Part shown: positions 63,418-64,000 of the stretch, piece after piece
Layout: each line of letters begins with the position of its first letter
How positions within the stretch are numbered: position 1 is the stretch's first letter
Assembly: GCA_963575745.1 (NCBI GenBank)
Contig: CAUYUJ010014185.1
Location: 127,501 to 191,500, forward strand
Direction: 5' to 3'
DNA: 64,000 nucleotides
DNA from: Prorocentrum cordatum
Taxonomy: Eukaryota > Sar > Dinophyceae > Prorocentrales > Prorocentraceae
The notes under the pieces: generated by a model
Told to the model about the DNA's origin: nothing
What the model saw: only the letters and a program-made list of their open reading frames with translations
Databases searched by the model: none
Translations under genes and position numbers: made by a program

Positions 63418-63587
63418 GAAGGGGCCCTGGGACACACACACACACACATAAATACACACAAATAACACTATTCCCCATAGTTTCCCATATGCTCTGGGTT
63501 TTTGTCTTCCCCCCCACTTCCCATATTTTCTCATATTTTCTGGGGAGTCGACGATTAATTGTGTCTGTGTGTTGTTTCAACTCCTGA
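63418..63587. mobile_element. Second copy of the 161-170-bp dispersed repeat
   Basis: GAAGGGGCCCTGGGACACAC to GTGTGTTGTTTCAACTCCTGA, matching the insertion in LINE ORF1 at 17,726-17,886 in the same orientation. It has a longer (CA)n and small indels. Here it interrupts the CAAGAGGCCC family. Confidence 0.65.
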
Positions 63588-63599
63588 TCCTTTTCGGAT

Positions 63600-64000
63600 T
63601 GCTGGAAATCTAATGTGGCCCGAGGCCCCCCCCCCAGACCAGCCAAAGAACTCCCAAGAGGCCCCCAAGAAGGCATAGAGAAGGCTTAACAGGGCCCTAC
63701 GATGGCCCAAGAGGCTCCTTATACTGCAAGCAAGCGAATCTCCAGAGGGCTCTAAGCGGGGCCCAAGAGAGGCCCACGAGAGGCTCAGAAGGGGGAACTC
63801 GCAGGCACCCCTGGAGCCCTCCCCCACAAGATGGCTCCCAATTTCTCCCAACATGCCCCCAAGACTTCCCAAGAGGCCTCCAAGAAGCCCCCAGAGAGCC
63901 CTCCAGAGAGCCCTCCAGAGCCCCCAGTTTCGAAAAGGCTCCAAGAGGCCGCACCCTAGGCTTCCAAGAAACAGCCAAGCACCCGCCCAACCGACGCGGA
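63600..64000 (+). repeat. CAAGAGGCCC minisatellite block, forward (right part)
   Basis: CCCAAGAGGCCCCCAAGAAGG, GGCCCAAGAGAGGCCC and CCAAGAGGCCTCC units, continuing to the right edge of the window. Confidence 0.8.

Noticed and set aside
1-64000. Intact dinoflagellate spliced-leader RNA gene or 22-nt spliced-leader sequence
   Set aside because: No full match to the leader was seen by eye on either strand; only partial CTCAAG-containing matches, reported separately.

Overview
The window looks like nuclear DNA of a core dinoflagellate (Prorocentrum-, Polarella- or Symbiodiniaceae-like). That is an inference from character, not from a marker gene. The DNA is GC-rich and dominated by microsatellites, minisatellites and higher-order repeats. 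The only recognisable coding sequence is eukaryotic retroelement sequence: a LINE with an APE-type endonuclease, and tyrosine-recombinase (YR, DIRS/PAT/Ngaro-like) retrotransposons, one of them with a DNA-methyltransferase-like domain. I found no host housekeeping gene, rRNA, tRNA, CRISPR array or bacterial operon.

Layout. 0-16 kb: (TCC)n, (GGA)n and (CAT)n microsatellites, a degenerate minisatellite with the core CAAGAGGCCC, a 27-bp-TIR fold-back element near 11.9 kb and a 1-kb (ATG)n array at 12.6-13.6 kb. 4.5-23.8 kb also holds four same-strand copies of a 0.6-1.0 kb dispersed element, each bounded on both sides by (TCC)-type tracts. 16.9-21.7 kb: a degenerate LINE on the + strand (ORF1 with a C-x2-C zinc-finger-like motif, EEP endonuclease, reverse transcriptase). 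Its ORF1 carries two short insertions, one of which recurs at 63.4 kb. 24.5-26.9 kb: a tandem array of 230-300-bp units punctuated by (GA)n. 29-36.5 kb: blocks of the CAAGAGGCCC minisatellite, reverse-complemented up to about 34.5 kb and forward after it. 36.7-38.4 kb: a 160-170-bp tandem array. 38.8-45.4 kb: nested duplications (a 1.8-kb unit full of GGCCACGAAGGGC repeats, then a 1.5-kb higher-order unit made of 152-bp repeats and a 20-bp minisatellite).

The most informative part is 48.5-61.3 kb, where two YR retrotransposons lie head-to-tail on the minus strand, separated and flanked by (ATG)n microsatellite. The right-hand one (54,714-61,010) has readable gag, RT-RNase H and tyrosine-recombinase ORFs and a complete set of split direct repeats in the order A1-gag-pol-YR-B1-A2-B2. 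Its ends abut (ATG)n on both sides, and removing it rejoins the microsatellite in phase with no target-site duplication. Its gag and pol share one frame, broken only by a TGA and a TAG, and two catalytic-site aspartates of its RT appear as glycine. The left-hand one (about 48,665-54,671) is older: it has frameshifts, has lost most of the RT palm, and carries a methyltransferase-like domain after the recombinase. Both elements share an 11-bp motif containing CTCAAG, the 3' end of the dinoflagellate spliced leader, just upstream of gag.

The likely new biology is a YR-retrotransposon family that uses (ATG)n microsatellites as insertion sites. A parallel (TCC)-bounded non-coding family suggests that simple repeats act as landing pads more generally in this genome.
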